A stretch of 47,829 nt of DNA from a bacterium (GTDB lineage: Bacteria > Patescibacteriota > Gracilibacteria > Peribacterales > Peribacteraceae), in assembly GCA_027623015.1 (NCBI GenBank), contig JAQBVR010000007.1, forward strand, positions 1-47,829. The letters are read 5' to 3'. The first letter of the stretch is position 1, and every line of letters begins with the position of its first letter. The translations under genes were made by a program, and so were the position numbers. Below are positions 35,158-42,173 of the stretch, piece by piece. The notes below the pieces were generated by a model, which did not search any database, was not told where the DNA came from, and saw only the letters and a list, made by a program, of their open reading frames with translations.

Positions 35158-35940
35158 GTGATAGCCTCTATGGCTGTGGTATACATACTCGTTCTTGTCG
35201 GCTCTTTTATCGGTATCTTTGTGATACTAAGTATTCGTGTTTTACTGCGAAATCGTTCTGTGCGCAAGTTTGTCCGGTCAATTCGTCAGCGTGCAAACAT
35301 CTCAGAGAATTATGGTGCAGTCATGAGTATGGAGACACCTGTTCAGCGTACGCAGAAAAGTCCACGTACGTCTGCTATTGAGATGCAGCAAGTCTCCACA
35401 CTTGTTCGCCAAGCGGAAAAGGCTATGGCACAGGGAAGACTAGAAGAGACTGAGAAGCTTTTTATTCAAGCACTCACAGTATCGCCTGAGGCATTTGATG
35501 TTCAGGCACAACTTGCGAAGTTTTATCTCGATACAGATCGTTACCAAAAGTCAGAGGCACTCTATCGTGAGATCCTTCTTCGTCAGGACGATATAACCTA
35601 CCACGCAAACCTTGGGTTGGCGTACTACAAGCAGAGCAAGTTTCCCGAAGCATGTGGGTCGTACAAAGAGGCTCTTGCGAGAGACCCTAAAAGTCCTGAG
35701 CGTGCGGCTGCATTGGCACGTGCGTGCATCGCAGCAGGCCACTACTTGGATGCTGCGGTGTTACTTGAGAAGGCATGTGAGAGACTTTCAAGAGACACAG
35801 AGTTGCTAGGTCTTCTTGCGGAGTGTTACGAGCAGCTCGACGCTATCGACAATGCAAAAGAGGCGTATATGAGGATCAATAAGATCGAACCGTATAACGA
35901 GCATGTGAAAGAGAGGTTGAGTGTACTGGCGAAGATGTAA
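35158..35940 (+). CDS. Membrane-anchored TPR protein
   Basis: A 260-residue protein with one N-terminal transmembrane helix (VVYILVLVGSFIGIFVILSI) and a basic patch (LLRNRSVRKFVRSIRQR). At least four tetratricopeptide repeats follow from about 75 to 255 (for example LVRQAEKAMAQGRLEETEKL, NLGLAYYKQSKFPEACGSY, LLAECYEQLDAIDNAKEAY). It probably displays a protein-binding scaffold on the cytoplasmic side of the membrane, judging from the basic patch after the helix. The GTG at 35158 is taken as start; ATG 35170 is the alternative. It is co-transcribed with holB. Confidence 0.85.
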   Translation: MIASMAVVYILVLVGSFIGIFVILSIRVLLRNRSVRKFVRSIRQRANISENYGAVMSMETPVQRTQKSPRTSAIEMQQVSTLVRQAEKAMAQGRLEETEKLFIQALTVSPEAFDVQAQLAKFYLDTDRYQKSEALYREILLRQDDITYHANLGLAYYKQSKFPEACGSYKEALARDPKSPERAAALARACIAAGHYLDAAVLLEKACERLSRDTELLGLLAECYEQLDAIDNAKEAYMRINKIEPYNEHVKERLSVLAKM

Positions 35941-35970
35941 TATCGATCTACATCTCTTTCCTCCTAAACA

Positions 35971-36029
35971 CCCCTCCCTTCTTGTCGGCCATAGCTTGCC
36001 ATAGCAAGCGGCGGCTGATAGGGAGGGGA
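35971..36029. repeat. CCATAGC element in a CCCCTCCCT hairpin
   Basis: CCCCTCCCT and AGGGAGGGG enclose GTCGGCCATAGC, the small hairpin GCTTGCCATAGCAAGC, and GGCGGCTGAT. It is related to the copies at 3370 and 23127. Confidence 0.6.
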
Positions 36030-36092
36030 CTAAGGGGAGGGTTAAGATCAGAATCTGCAACCTTCTTTCTCTATTTGTATACAAAATACATT

Positions 36093-36120
36093 CCACCTTT
36101 TTTCCAGTGAAAAAAGGTGG
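36093..36120. terminator. Hairpin with CCACC-T6 / A6-GGTGG stem
   Basis: An 11-bp perfect stem with a 6-nt loop, placed where it could end the TPR transcript on plus or follow the structured RNA on minus. There is no U-tract beyond the stem itself. Confidence 0.5.
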
Positions 36121-36133
36121 AGCCAAAAACACC

Positions 36134-36274
36134 TGCCAGCCGAGCCTCACTCAGGCCATCCTTACTCATCATTGCTGTACGCACTTCGACCAAGCTGACC
36201 TGCGGGTCACTTGGCACTCAGCGACTGGATGAGCCAATAATGTCATGCCCTCGTTCAAACAAGGGTGGCTGGCA
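36134..36274. ncRNA. Candidate structured RNA, unknown family
   Basis: A 141-nt segment closes with TGCCAGCC (36134-36141) and GGCTGGCA (36267-36274), 8 perfect pairs. Inside are GCCT/AGGC (36144-36156); CTCATC/GATGAG (36165-36170 with 36228-36233) enclosing TTGCTG/CAGCGA; a 10-bp hairpin CCAAG-C-TGACC / GGTCA-CTTGG with TGCG loop (36190-36214); and CCCT-c-GTT / AAC-a-AGGG (36248-36265). All helices nest without conflict. I see none of the hallmarks of RNase P RNA, tmRNA, SRP RNA or 6S RNA. The strand is undecided; minus would place it after the ferredoxin gene and just before the 36093-36120 hairpin. Confidence 0.55.
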
Positions 36275-36324
36275 AGAGAAAGAGTTGCTAGGTTCAGAGT
36301 GGCATCTTTCTGTGCATTGAAAAC

Positions 36325-36609
36325 CTAGTAATCAATCACCTCTATCTCCACATCTCCCTCTACTTCTGCTTGGCAGCTGAGACGCTCAGGGTCGTCCATT
36401 ATCCCCATGTTTTCTTCGCGGTCGTTGCGTGGGCTCAGGTTTGCCATGCCTTCTTTTACGTTGCAGAGACACGTTGTACAGAAGCCATTTCCTCCACAGG
36501 CGTGCTCTATACCAACGCCGTTATCGAGAGCGATCTGGAGGATCTTCTCCCCACTAGCTGCTTCTACAGTTTTGGTTTGGCCGTCGAAGTGGAATGTGAC
36601 TTTTGGCAC
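36325..36609 (-). CDS. fdx: [2Fe-2S] ferredoxin
   Basis: A 94-residue plant/adrenodoxin-type ferredoxin. The cluster ligands are Cys38, Cys44, Cys47 (ACGGNGFCTTC) and Cys79 (RLSCQ); the spacing fits the family. It is divergent from sufC across a 159-bp gap, so an electron-donor role for Fe-S assembly or for the Fe-S fumarase is a reasonable inference. The GTG start is well supported by CATAAT 6 nt upstream. Confidence 0.93.
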   Translation of the reverse strand: MPKVTFHFDGQTKTVEAASGEKILQIALDNGVGIEHACGGNGFCTTCLCNVKEGMANLSPRNDREENMGIMDDPERLSCQAEVEGDVEIEVIDY

Positions 36610-36615
36610 GTGGCT

Positions 36616-36621
36616 ATTATG
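36616..36621 (-). promoter_or_regulatory. -10 box deciding the GTG start of the ferredoxin gene
   Basis: CATAAT with 6 nt (AGCCAC) to GTG 36609. Confidence 0.65.
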
Positions 36622-36647
36622 AACGAAGAAATAAGGGAAATAAAACA

Positions 36648-36720
36648 GTTGTAGGTTTTAAGTTGTAGGTTATAGGTTTTTGGCCAATAAGCTTAATACT
36701 TACAACTTATAACTTATAAC
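36648..36720. repeat. Inverted degenerate heptads between fdx and sufC
   Basis: Left units GTTGTAG, GTTTTAA, GTTGTAG, GTTATAG, GTTTTTG; right units CTTACAA, CTTATAA, CTTATAA. As at 27059, it lies between divergent leaderless promoters. Confidence 0.85.
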
Positions 36721-36756
36721 CAAGAGTAATATTTACAATAAAGCTGAAGCAACATA

Positions 36757-36762
36757 TACACT
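36757..36762 (+). promoter_or_regulatory. -10 box deciding the start of sufC
   Basis: TACACT with 6 nt (ATGTCC) to ATG 36769. If transcription starts there, the in-frame ATG at 36763 is not in the mRNA. Confidence 0.5.
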
Positions 36763-36768
36763 ATGTCC

Positions 36769-37557
36769 ATGCTTAATATCCAAAATCTCCACATCTCCGT
36801 CGATAGCACCGAAGTTGTCAAAGGGATAGATCTCACCATCAATGCTGGAGAGATACATGCCATCATGGGGCCAAATGGCTCTGGTAAGTCTACATTGGTT
36901 AGTGCACTGATGGGGCACCCTGCCTATACCATCACATCTGGATCTGTAAAGTTTGATGGCAAAGATCTCCTTGCGATGGCACCACATGAGCGGGCACAAG
37001 CAGGATTGTTCTTAGCATTTCAGTATCCGAAAGAGATAGCAGGGGTCACACTACGTAGTTTTCTCTTTGCTGCATATAACGCACAGATGGGTGCTCGGAA
37101 TCCTGATGCAAAGAAAGTTTCCCCTATAAAGTTTAAGAAGTTTCTGGAGGAAAAGATGAAAGAGTTAGATATGGATAGCGCTTTTGCAGAACGATTTGTA
37201 AACCAAGGCTTTAGTGGAGGAGAGAAGAAGAAAGCAGAGGTCTTACAGATGCAAATTCTCGAGCCGACTATGGCACTGCTCGACGAAACAGACTCAGGAC
37301 TAGACGTAGATGCTCTCAAGGTTGTTGCAGAGGGTGTGAATTCTATGCGCAGCGATGCATTTTCTGGACTCATCGTCACACACTACGCACGCATCCTCGG
37401 GTACATCACGCCAGACCATGTCCATGTGATGGTGGATGGGAAAATAGTCGAGAGTGGGGGGGCAGAATTTGCCCATCAACTAGAAAAGGAGGGATACGTG
37501 AAGTATGGCATTTCGGGAGTAGGGGGTAGGAAATTTGACAGTGCTGCTTTGCAGTAG
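36769..37557 (+). CDS. sufC: Fe-S assembly ATPase SufC
   Basis: A 262-residue ABC-type ATPase of the SufBCD scaffold. Walker A is GPNGSGKSTL at 34-43, the Q-loop is FLAFQYPKEIAG, the signature is FSGGEKKKAEVLQM, and Walker B is ALLDETDSGLDVDALK. ATG 36769 gives MLNIQNLHISVD, the usual SufC N-terminus, and has the matching -10 box; ATG 36763 would add two residues. sufB lies 4.6 kb and sufD 7.4 kb downstream, so the operon is broken up. Confidence 0.96.
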   Translation: MLNIQNLHISVDSTEVVKGIDLTINAGEIHAIMGPNGSGKSTLVSALMGHPAYTITSGSVKFDGKDLLAMAPHERAQAGLFLAFQYPKEIAGVTLRSFLFAAYNAQMGARNPDAKKVSPIKFKKFLEEKMKELDMDSAFAERFVNQGFSGGEKKKAEVLQMQILEPTMALLDETDSGLDVDALKVVAEGVNSMRSDAFSGLIVTHYARILGYITPDHVHVMVDGKIVESGGAEFAHQLEKEGYVKYGISGVGGRKFDSAALQ

Positions 37558-37590
37558 TAGTTTTAATCCTAATCTTTTCCCTATTCTTTT

Positions 37591-37863
37591 ATGCATATTC
37601 GCACTTTTGATGTTTCACTAAATGACGGAGTAGACTCAGATGTTATTCAGCAAAAATTCGGATTTCAAAAAGATATCTTTGGACGTTCTACAGATAGTCT
37701 CAGTCTGGAAAGTGGTTCAGATGGACAAACAGCTATAGCTGCAAGAGTAAGTGTAGCCAGCTACACCATGCTGACGAAGGTGATAGACGTATTGAATCAT
37801 TTTGGCAAAATAACAAATTTTACTTCTCAATCATCAACATCAGAAGTTCCTATTGCCGCATAG
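37591..37863 (+). CDS. Small protein of unknown function
   Basis: A 90-residue soluble protein between sufC and the SIMPL gene (gaps of 33 and 55 bp). It has no cysteine, signal peptide or membrane segment, and alternates short strands and helices. I do not recognise it. It could be co-transcribed with sufC, which would make a role in Fe-S assembly possible but unsupported. Confidence 0.6.
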   Translation: MHIRTFDVSLNDGVDSDVIQQKFGFQKDIFGRSTDSLSLESGSDGQTAIAARVSVASYTMLTKVIDVLNHFGKITNFTSQSSTSEVPIAA

Positions 37864-37918
37864 CTTTTGAAAAATTGAATAGTTCTCTATACTGTTAATC
37901 CTATTCCCCATTACATTT

Positions 37919-38662
37919 ATGGATGAACATAAGCTTTTTGTACGCCCCCCTGTGTGGCTACCTATCATCGTTGCACTTATTGCTGGTGGTTTATATATCA
38001 CAGGAAAACATGTAGAAAACATGGAGCCTCCTCCAGTCATCTCTGTACAAGGGCAAGGGAAGATCCAAGCGGTACCAGATATCGCACTACTGAACTTCGG
38101 TGTGCAGACAGGTCGGCAGAAGTCTGCGCAAGCAGCTATGGAGATGCTTGGCAAAAGGATGACAGCAGCTTTCGATGCACTCAAAGAGCTTGGCATCGAA
38201 GAGAAGGACATCATGACACAGAGTTTGAACTTGAACCCTGCATACGACTGGAACGAAGGTAAAAGGATCGATCGTGGGTTCGAAGCAAACCAAAACCTAC
38301 AGGTGAAAGTGCGTGACTTAGATAAGATCACCACAGTTCTCGATGTTGCAGTCCGTATGGGTGCGAACCAAGTTGGCGGTGTGTCGTTTACCATCGATGA
38401 TATGGACGAACTTCGAGAAGAAGCACGTGAGATGGCTATCGCAGATGCACAGAAGAAGGCAAAGGATCTAGCACATGATCTTGGTCAGACACTCGGAAGG
38501 TTCCGTGGGTTCAACGAAGGAGGTGGATACAACGAGCCGTACCCAATGATGCGTATGGAGTCCATGGCTATGGATGCCAAGGGCATAGGTGGTGGCACAC
38601 CAGTTCCCGCTGGAGAGCAGGAGATCGTGGTGAATGTAAATCTGATGTACGAGGTGAAATAA
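37919..38662 (+). CDS. SIMPL-domain (DUF541) membrane-anchored protein
   Basis: A 247-residue protein with one N-terminal transmembrane helix (WLPIIVALIAGGLYITG) and a DUF541/SIMPL domain (about 38-245). The family pattern is clear: VISVQGQGKIQAVPDIALLNFGVQT, ALKELGIEEKDIMTQSLNLNP, QNLQVKVRDLDKITTVLD and AIADAQKKAKDLAHDLG. The biochemical function of the family is unsettled; envelope stress roles have been proposed. Confidence 0.88.
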   Translation: MDEHKLFVRPPVWLPIIVALIAGGLYITGKHVENMEPPPVISVQGQGKIQAVPDIALLNFGVQTGRQKSAQAAMEMLGKRMTAAFDALKELGIEEKDIMTQSLNLNPAYDWNEGKRIDRGFEANQNLQVKVRDLDKITTVLDVAVRMGANQVGGVSFTIDDMDELREEAREMAIADAQKKAKDLAHDLGQTLGRFRGFNEGGGYNEPYPMMRMESMAMDAKGIGGGTPVPAGEQEIVVNVNLMYEVK

Positions 38663-38671
38663 CTATTCGAA

Positions 38672-38741
38672 GTCGTAGGTTTTAAGTTGTAAGTTGTAGG
38701 TTAAGCTACTATACCTACAACTTATTACCTATAATTTACAA
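38672..38741. repeat. Degenerate heptads that form the fumarase promoter
   Basis: Left units GTCGTAG, GTTTTAA, GTTGTAA, GTTGTAG; right units CCTACAA, CTTATTA, CCTATAA, TTTACAA. The last two contain the TATAAT box and end at the putative AUU start of fumarase. Confidence 0.8.
38730..38735 (+). promoter_or_regulatory. -10 box of fumarase, deciding a non-standard start
   Basis: TATAAT, 5 nt (TTACA) before ATT 38741. It lies inside the heptad array. Confidence 0.55.
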
Positions 38742-40276
38742 TTATCAACACATTCTCCTCCTCCATCCTCGAGCTTATCCGCAGGACATCTGCGTACCTT
38801 CCACGCGACGTCGAGGAAGTGCTGGAACTCAAAGCGATGACAGAGCAGCCACAGTCTTGTGCGGGGCTTGCTATGGAGATTGTCGGGCAGAACATCAAGC
38901 TTGCGAAACAGAAGTCACTGCCTATTTGCCAAGACACAGGCACGATCTCGTTTTATATAGAGACTCCGGTTGGCTTTGATCAGTTGCAGCTAGAGGAAGA
39001 CTGCAAAGCTGCAGTTGTAGAAGCGACAGGGTTTGGGTACTTGCGACAAAACTCCGTTGATTCTCTTACGGGCGAGAACTCAGGGAATAACCTTGGCGAA
39101 GGAAGTCCGGTGTTTCATTTTTCTCAGACGCGAGAGTCGCATATTTCCATCAAGTTGATGCTCAAAGGTGGTGGATGTGAAAACATGAGTCGTCAGTACA
39201 GCTTGCCTTGTACTATTGGCGAGGAAACTCGTGCAGATCGTAACCTTGCAGGGGTTCGCAGCTGCATCCTCGATGCTGTTTGGCAGGCACAAGGGAAGGG
39301 CTGTGGACCAGGATTCCTCGGTGTGAGCATCGGAGGAGACCGCGCTACGGGTTATGAACATGCTAAGAAGCAGTTACTGCGTACAGTAGATGACATCAAT
39401 GACAACCTAGGCCTTGCACAGCTCGAAGCACAGATCTTGCAAGAGGCAAATCAACTTGAGATAGGCCCGATGGGGTTTTCTGGCAACTTCACACTTGGTG
39501 GATGCAAGATAGGTTCTCTCAACCGTTTACCAGCGTCGTTCTTCGTATCTATTGCGTACATGTGTTGGGCGTATCGGAGGCGGGGGGTTGTGCTCGATGC
39601 TGAAGGAGAAGTAGTTGAGTGGTTGTACGAAGACAAAATTGCAAATTGCAAATTGCAAATTGCAAATTCTCATGCATATTCTTTGTCTACTATACAAAAT
39701 GCAAAGGCTTTGAAGTTACCTCTTTCCGAAGAGGATGTGCGATCACTTACAGCAGGTGATGTCGTACTGCTTTCAGGAAAGATGTTTACAGGACGAGATG
39801 CTGTACATAAGTATTTGTTCGATGGTGGGTCACTGCCAAAACTTCAGGGCGGCACGGTATACCACTGCGGCCCTGTGATGATGGAAGAAGATGGAGAGTA
39901 CAGTGCCATCGCAGCAGGGCCGACGACGTCGATTCGTGAAGAGCCCTACCAGTGGCGGATAATCGAAGATTACAATCTCCGTGCAGTCATTGGCAAAGGG
40001 GGGATGGGTCCTGCGACACAGGAGGCGTGTAAGAAACATGGTTGTGTATATCTTCACGCCATTGGTGGTGCTGCACAGATCTATGCACAGTGCATTACAA
40101 AAGTACACGGCGTAGATTTGCTAGAGTTTGGTAGTCCCGAAGCTGTCTGGGAGCTAGAGGTACGAGACTTTCCTGTGGTCGTGAGTATCGATGCTCACGG
40201 AACGAATTTACAAGAACTTACACGACAGCGGTCGCAGGAGCACTTATCAGATCTACTAACTCCTTTACTCCAGTAA
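38741..40276 (+). CDS. Class I fumarase, fused alpha and beta domains, probable AUU start
   Basis: A 511-residue Fe-S fumarate hydratase; the FumA/FumB-type alpha and beta parts are in one chain. The [4Fe-4S] ligands are Cys63 (PICQDTG), Cys188 (KGCGP) and Cys275 (YMCWAYRR). The beta part has GDVVLLSGKMFTGRDA, AAGPTTSIRE and GKGGMGP. The first ATG/GTG/TTG in frame is GTG 38819, but it would cut off ILELIRRTSAYLPRDVEEVL, which matches the family N-terminus. The frame upstream to the TAA at 38732 has no ATG, GTG or TTG, so ATT 38741 (or ATC 38744) is proposed. Residues about 299-308 (KIANCKLQIAN) come from a heptad array. It overlaps mdh tail to tail by 59 bp. Confidence 0.85.
   Translation: MINTFSSSILELIRRTSAYLPRDVEEVLELKAMTEQPQSCAGLAMEIVGQNIKLAKQKSLPICQDTGTISFYIETPVGFDQLQLEEDCKAAVVEATGFGYLRQNSVDSLTGENSGNNLGEGSPVFHFSQTRESHISIKLMLKGGGCENMSRQYSLPCTIGEETRADRNLAGVRSCILDAVWQAQGKGCGPGFLGVSIGGDRATGYEHAKKQLLRTVDDINDNLGLAQLEAQILQEANQLEIGPMGFSGNFTLGGCKIGSLNRLPASFFVSIAYMCWAYRRRGVVLDAEGEVVEWLYEDKIANCKLQIANSHAYSLSTIQNAKALKLPLSEEDVRSLTAGDVVLLSGKMFTGRDAVHKYLFDGGSLPKLQGGTVYHCGPVMMEEDGEYSAIAAGPTTSIREEPYQWRIIEDYNLRAVIGKGGMGPATQEACKKHGCVYLHAIGGAAQIYAQCITKVHGVDLLEFGSPEAVWELEVRDFPVVVSIDAHGTNLQELTRQRSQEHLSDLLTPLLQ
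39636..39663. repeat. Heptad array AAATTGC x4 inside fumarase
   Basis: Four exact AAATTGC copies followed by AAATTCT, in frame, at the linker between the alpha and beta parts. Confidence 0.9.
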
Positions 40277-41174
40277 CACTCGCCGCAAAAGCTTCTCGTT
40301 CATCTGGAGTAAGGTCCACTTCTACGATCTTCTCTACTCCATCTGCTCCAAGTACTGCAGGTACGCCGACAAAGTACCCTCCGACGTCATACTCTTTGTC
40401 GCAGTACACAGCGCATGGCAGTAAACGCTTCTTGTCGAGTAGTATTGCTTCGACCATTTGCACTGTTGCTGACGCTGGAGCTTCGAAAGCAGATCCAGAT
40501 TGCAAAAGTTTGACGATCTCTGCTCCGCCATCTCTCGCTCGTTGTACGATTTCCTCGAGTCTTGTTGGTTCAATGAGTTGCGTAACGGGGATACCTCCTA
40601 CTGTGGTGTAGCGAGGGAGTGGGATCATCGCATCCCCGTGTCCTCCGAGGAGCACAGTAGAGATGTCTTGCATAGAGACACCCAGTTCCATGCTGATGAA
40701 TGTGCGAAATCGTGCAGTGTCGAGTACACCTGCTTGGCCCATCACTTTGTGTGTAGGGAGACCACTTGCTTTCCATGCAGCGTAGACCATGGCGTCTAGA
40801 GGATTGGAAACAACGATTAGGAAGGTGTCTGGACTGTACTCAACAACACTCTTACTTACTTGTTCCACAATCATGGCGTTGGTTGTTAGGAGGTCATCTC
40901 TACTCATCCCTGGTTTACGAGGTATGCCTGCTGTGATAACGACAATGTCACTTCCTGCAGTATCTGCGTAGTCGTTTGTTCCATTTACACGCGTACTAAA
41001 TCCTTCTATCGGTCCTGACTGCATAAGGTCCAGAGCTTTGCCACGAGGCATGTCTCCACTTTGAGGAATGTCTAATAGTACGATGTCGGCGATATCTTTG
41101 GCGGCAAGCCAGTGTGCGGTTGCTCCTCCTACATGGCCTGCACCTATGATGGATACTTTGGATCGTTTAGGCAT
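40218..41174 (-). CDS. mdh: Malate dehydrogenase (LDH-like)
   Basis: A 318-residue NAD-dependent dehydrogenase. The Rossmann loop is IIGAGHVGGATAHW. The substrate loop GIPRKPGMSRDDLL carries Arg, which favours malate over lactate. Catalytic His is in LLGGHGDAMIP, with VVSNPLDAMVY and GQAGVLDTARFR before it. It catalyses the step after fumarase, whose gene converges on it with a 59-bp 3' overlap. TACGAT ends 6 nt before the ATG. Confidence 0.95.
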   Translation of the reverse strand: MPKRSKVSIIGAGHVGGATAHWLAAKDIADIVLLDIPQSGDMPRGKALDLMQSGPIEGFSTRVNGTNDYADTAGSDIVVITAGIPRKPGMSRDDLLTTNAMIVEQVSKSVVEYSPDTFLIVVSNPLDAMVYAAWKASGLPTHKVMGQAGVLDTARFRTFISMELGVSMQDISTVLLGGHGDAMIPLPRYTTVGGIPVTQLIEPTRLEEIVQRARDGGAEIVKLLQSGSAFEAPASATVQMVEAILLDKKRLLPCAVYCDKEYDVGGYFVGVPAVLGADGVEKIVEVDLTPDEREAFAASVTGVKELVDLISAPATAVV

Positions 41175-41180
41175 AACTTT

Positions 41181-41186
41181 ATCGTA
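41181..41186 (-). promoter_or_regulatory. -10 box of mdh
   Basis: TACGAT with 6 nt (AAAGTT) to the ATG at 41174. Confidence 0.65.
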
Positions 41187-41235
41187 GATGAAATTATTCG
41201 TACGAACAACGAGTTGTTCTGTGAAAACAGCTCAT

Positions 41236-41256
41236 AACACAGAACACAGAACTTAC
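41236..41256. repeat. Short heptad pair AACACAG x2
   Basis: Two AACACAG units and a degenerate AACTTAC in the mdh upstream spacer. Confidence 0.55.
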
Positions 41257-41270
41257 AACGTAATATACAT

Positions 41271-41714
41271 TTAGCTGCGTAGTTCCCTAAAAATATCATC
41301 TATAACTTCCGGCACTTCTTTGAGTTGTGCATCGTGCATGATCTCCCAGATGAGCCACCCAGCTGTGGTACAACTAGAGACGATGAAGAATGCTTTTAGT
41401 AACTCGGAGTTGATCCAGTGTAATTTATTAAAATCAGATGTAGCTAAAGCTAGTAGCATCGTACAGATGAGAGACAGAGGATGTATCCATTTTCGCTTAC
41501 CAATCTTCATCATGTTTGTGGAAAGACAGATGAGTGCCTTGTCTTCGGTTACGGTGATCAAGCTCTGATCGATGTTGTGATCATGCGATATAATTTCTAT
41601 ATTTTTTCGGTTAATGATTACGGTGCCAAGTTCTAGGGGTGGCTCCTCTGGTTGTGGAAACTGAAAAGAAACAGATGGCTCTTTAAGCTTCTGAGATGCG
41701 GTAAAAGCATTCAT
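41271..41714 (-). CDS. Two-helix membrane protein, unknown function
   Basis: A 147-residue protein. A soluble, strand-rich N-terminal half (about 1-75) precedes two hydrophobic helices (about 79-94 and 107-124) and a charged tail. The layout (soluble domain, hairpin of two helices, short tail) resembles the 154-aa protein at 19520, but no sequence kinship is evident. ATG 41714 is preferred; the frame is open to a TTG at 41786. Confidence 0.6.
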   Translation of the reverse strand: MNAFTASQKLKEPSVSFQFPQPEEPPLELGTVIINRKNIEIISHDHNIDQSLITVTEDKALICLSTNMMKIGKRKWIHPLSLICTMLLALATSDFNKLHWINSELLKAFFIVSSCTTAGWLIWEIMHDAQLKEVPEVIDDIFRELRS

Positions 41715-41909
41715 GAAAGGGGTGGGGAAATAAGGTGTAAATTTACCTTTGCATCTATTCGTACCGAATTTCAGTCTATCCGTCAACTATCCTGTACATA
41801 GAATGTATACAAAATGACCTAGTAAATGTATGTGAAGTATGTCGTAGTCTGTTGAGATTGTGTTTAAAAGTTTTTGAAGGGGGCGAAGTGTTTGAGGTGG
41901 AAAAATATG

Positions 41910-41937
41910 CCAAATACCATATACCAAATACCATATT
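41910..41937. repeat. CCAAATA/CCATATA heptads
   Basis: CCAAATA, CCATATA, CCAAATA, CCATATT directly upstream of the promoter of the 72-aa gene, covering its likely -35 position. Confidence 0.85.
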
Positions 41938-41942
41938 TTATT

Positions 41943-41948
41943 CATACT
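41943..41948 (+). promoter_or_regulatory. -10 box deciding the start of the 72-aa gene and serving sufB
   Basis: CATACT with 6 nt (AGAACT) to ATG 41955. The longer open frame from 41874 crosses the heptads and is rejected. Confidence 0.6.
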
Positions 41949-41954
41949 AGAACT

Positions 41955-42173
41955 ATGGCACCTCCAATACAGTCATGGTCAAAGGCATTCTTTATCTCTG
42001 CAATAGTTATCATCGTAATGCAGCAGTTACGTATAGCGGGTTTACAGGAGCAGGTACGCAAACTTGAGGTAAGCGTTGCCATAGGTATCCAACTACTCGA
42101 TACCGCAACAGATCAGATAGCACGACCACCATTTCCACCAGAGATTCCCGAACTCCCTGATGAGCGAGGGTAA
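41955..42173 (+). CDS. Small single-pass membrane protein upstream of sufB
   Basis: A 72-residue protein. One transmembrane helix (AFFISAIVIIVMQQL) is followed by a short helix (LQEQVRKLEVSVAIG) and a proline-rich tail (RPPFPPEIPELPDERG). Its last 14 bp overlap the start of sufB in another frame, so the two are probably translated from one mRNA. I do not know the family. The overlap suggests it sets sufB expression or anchors something, but neither is shown. Confidence 0.65.
   Translation: MAPPIQSWSKAFFISAIVIIVMQQLRIAGLQEQVRKLEVSVAIGIQLLDTATDQIARPPFPPEIPELPDERG

Larger units (their letters stand above)
35941..36324. other. Intergenic region with repeat, hairpin and structured RNA candidate
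   Basis: No protein gene. In order: a CCATAGC element within CCCTCCCT/AGGGAGGG arms (35971-36029), a 28-nt A/T-stem hairpin (36093-36120), and the folded segment at 36134-36274. It separates the convergent TPR and ferredoxin genes. Confidence 0.6.

Noticed and set aside
36134-36274. RNase P RNA, tmRNA, SRP RNA or 6S RNA as identity of the folded segment
   Set aside because: The hallmark sequences of each (for example the RNase P core, the tRNA-like end of tmRNA, the SRP apical loop) were not found.
38819-40276. Fumarase starting at GTG 38819
   Set aside because: This removes a conserved N-terminal helix that is plainly encoded upstream in the same frame.
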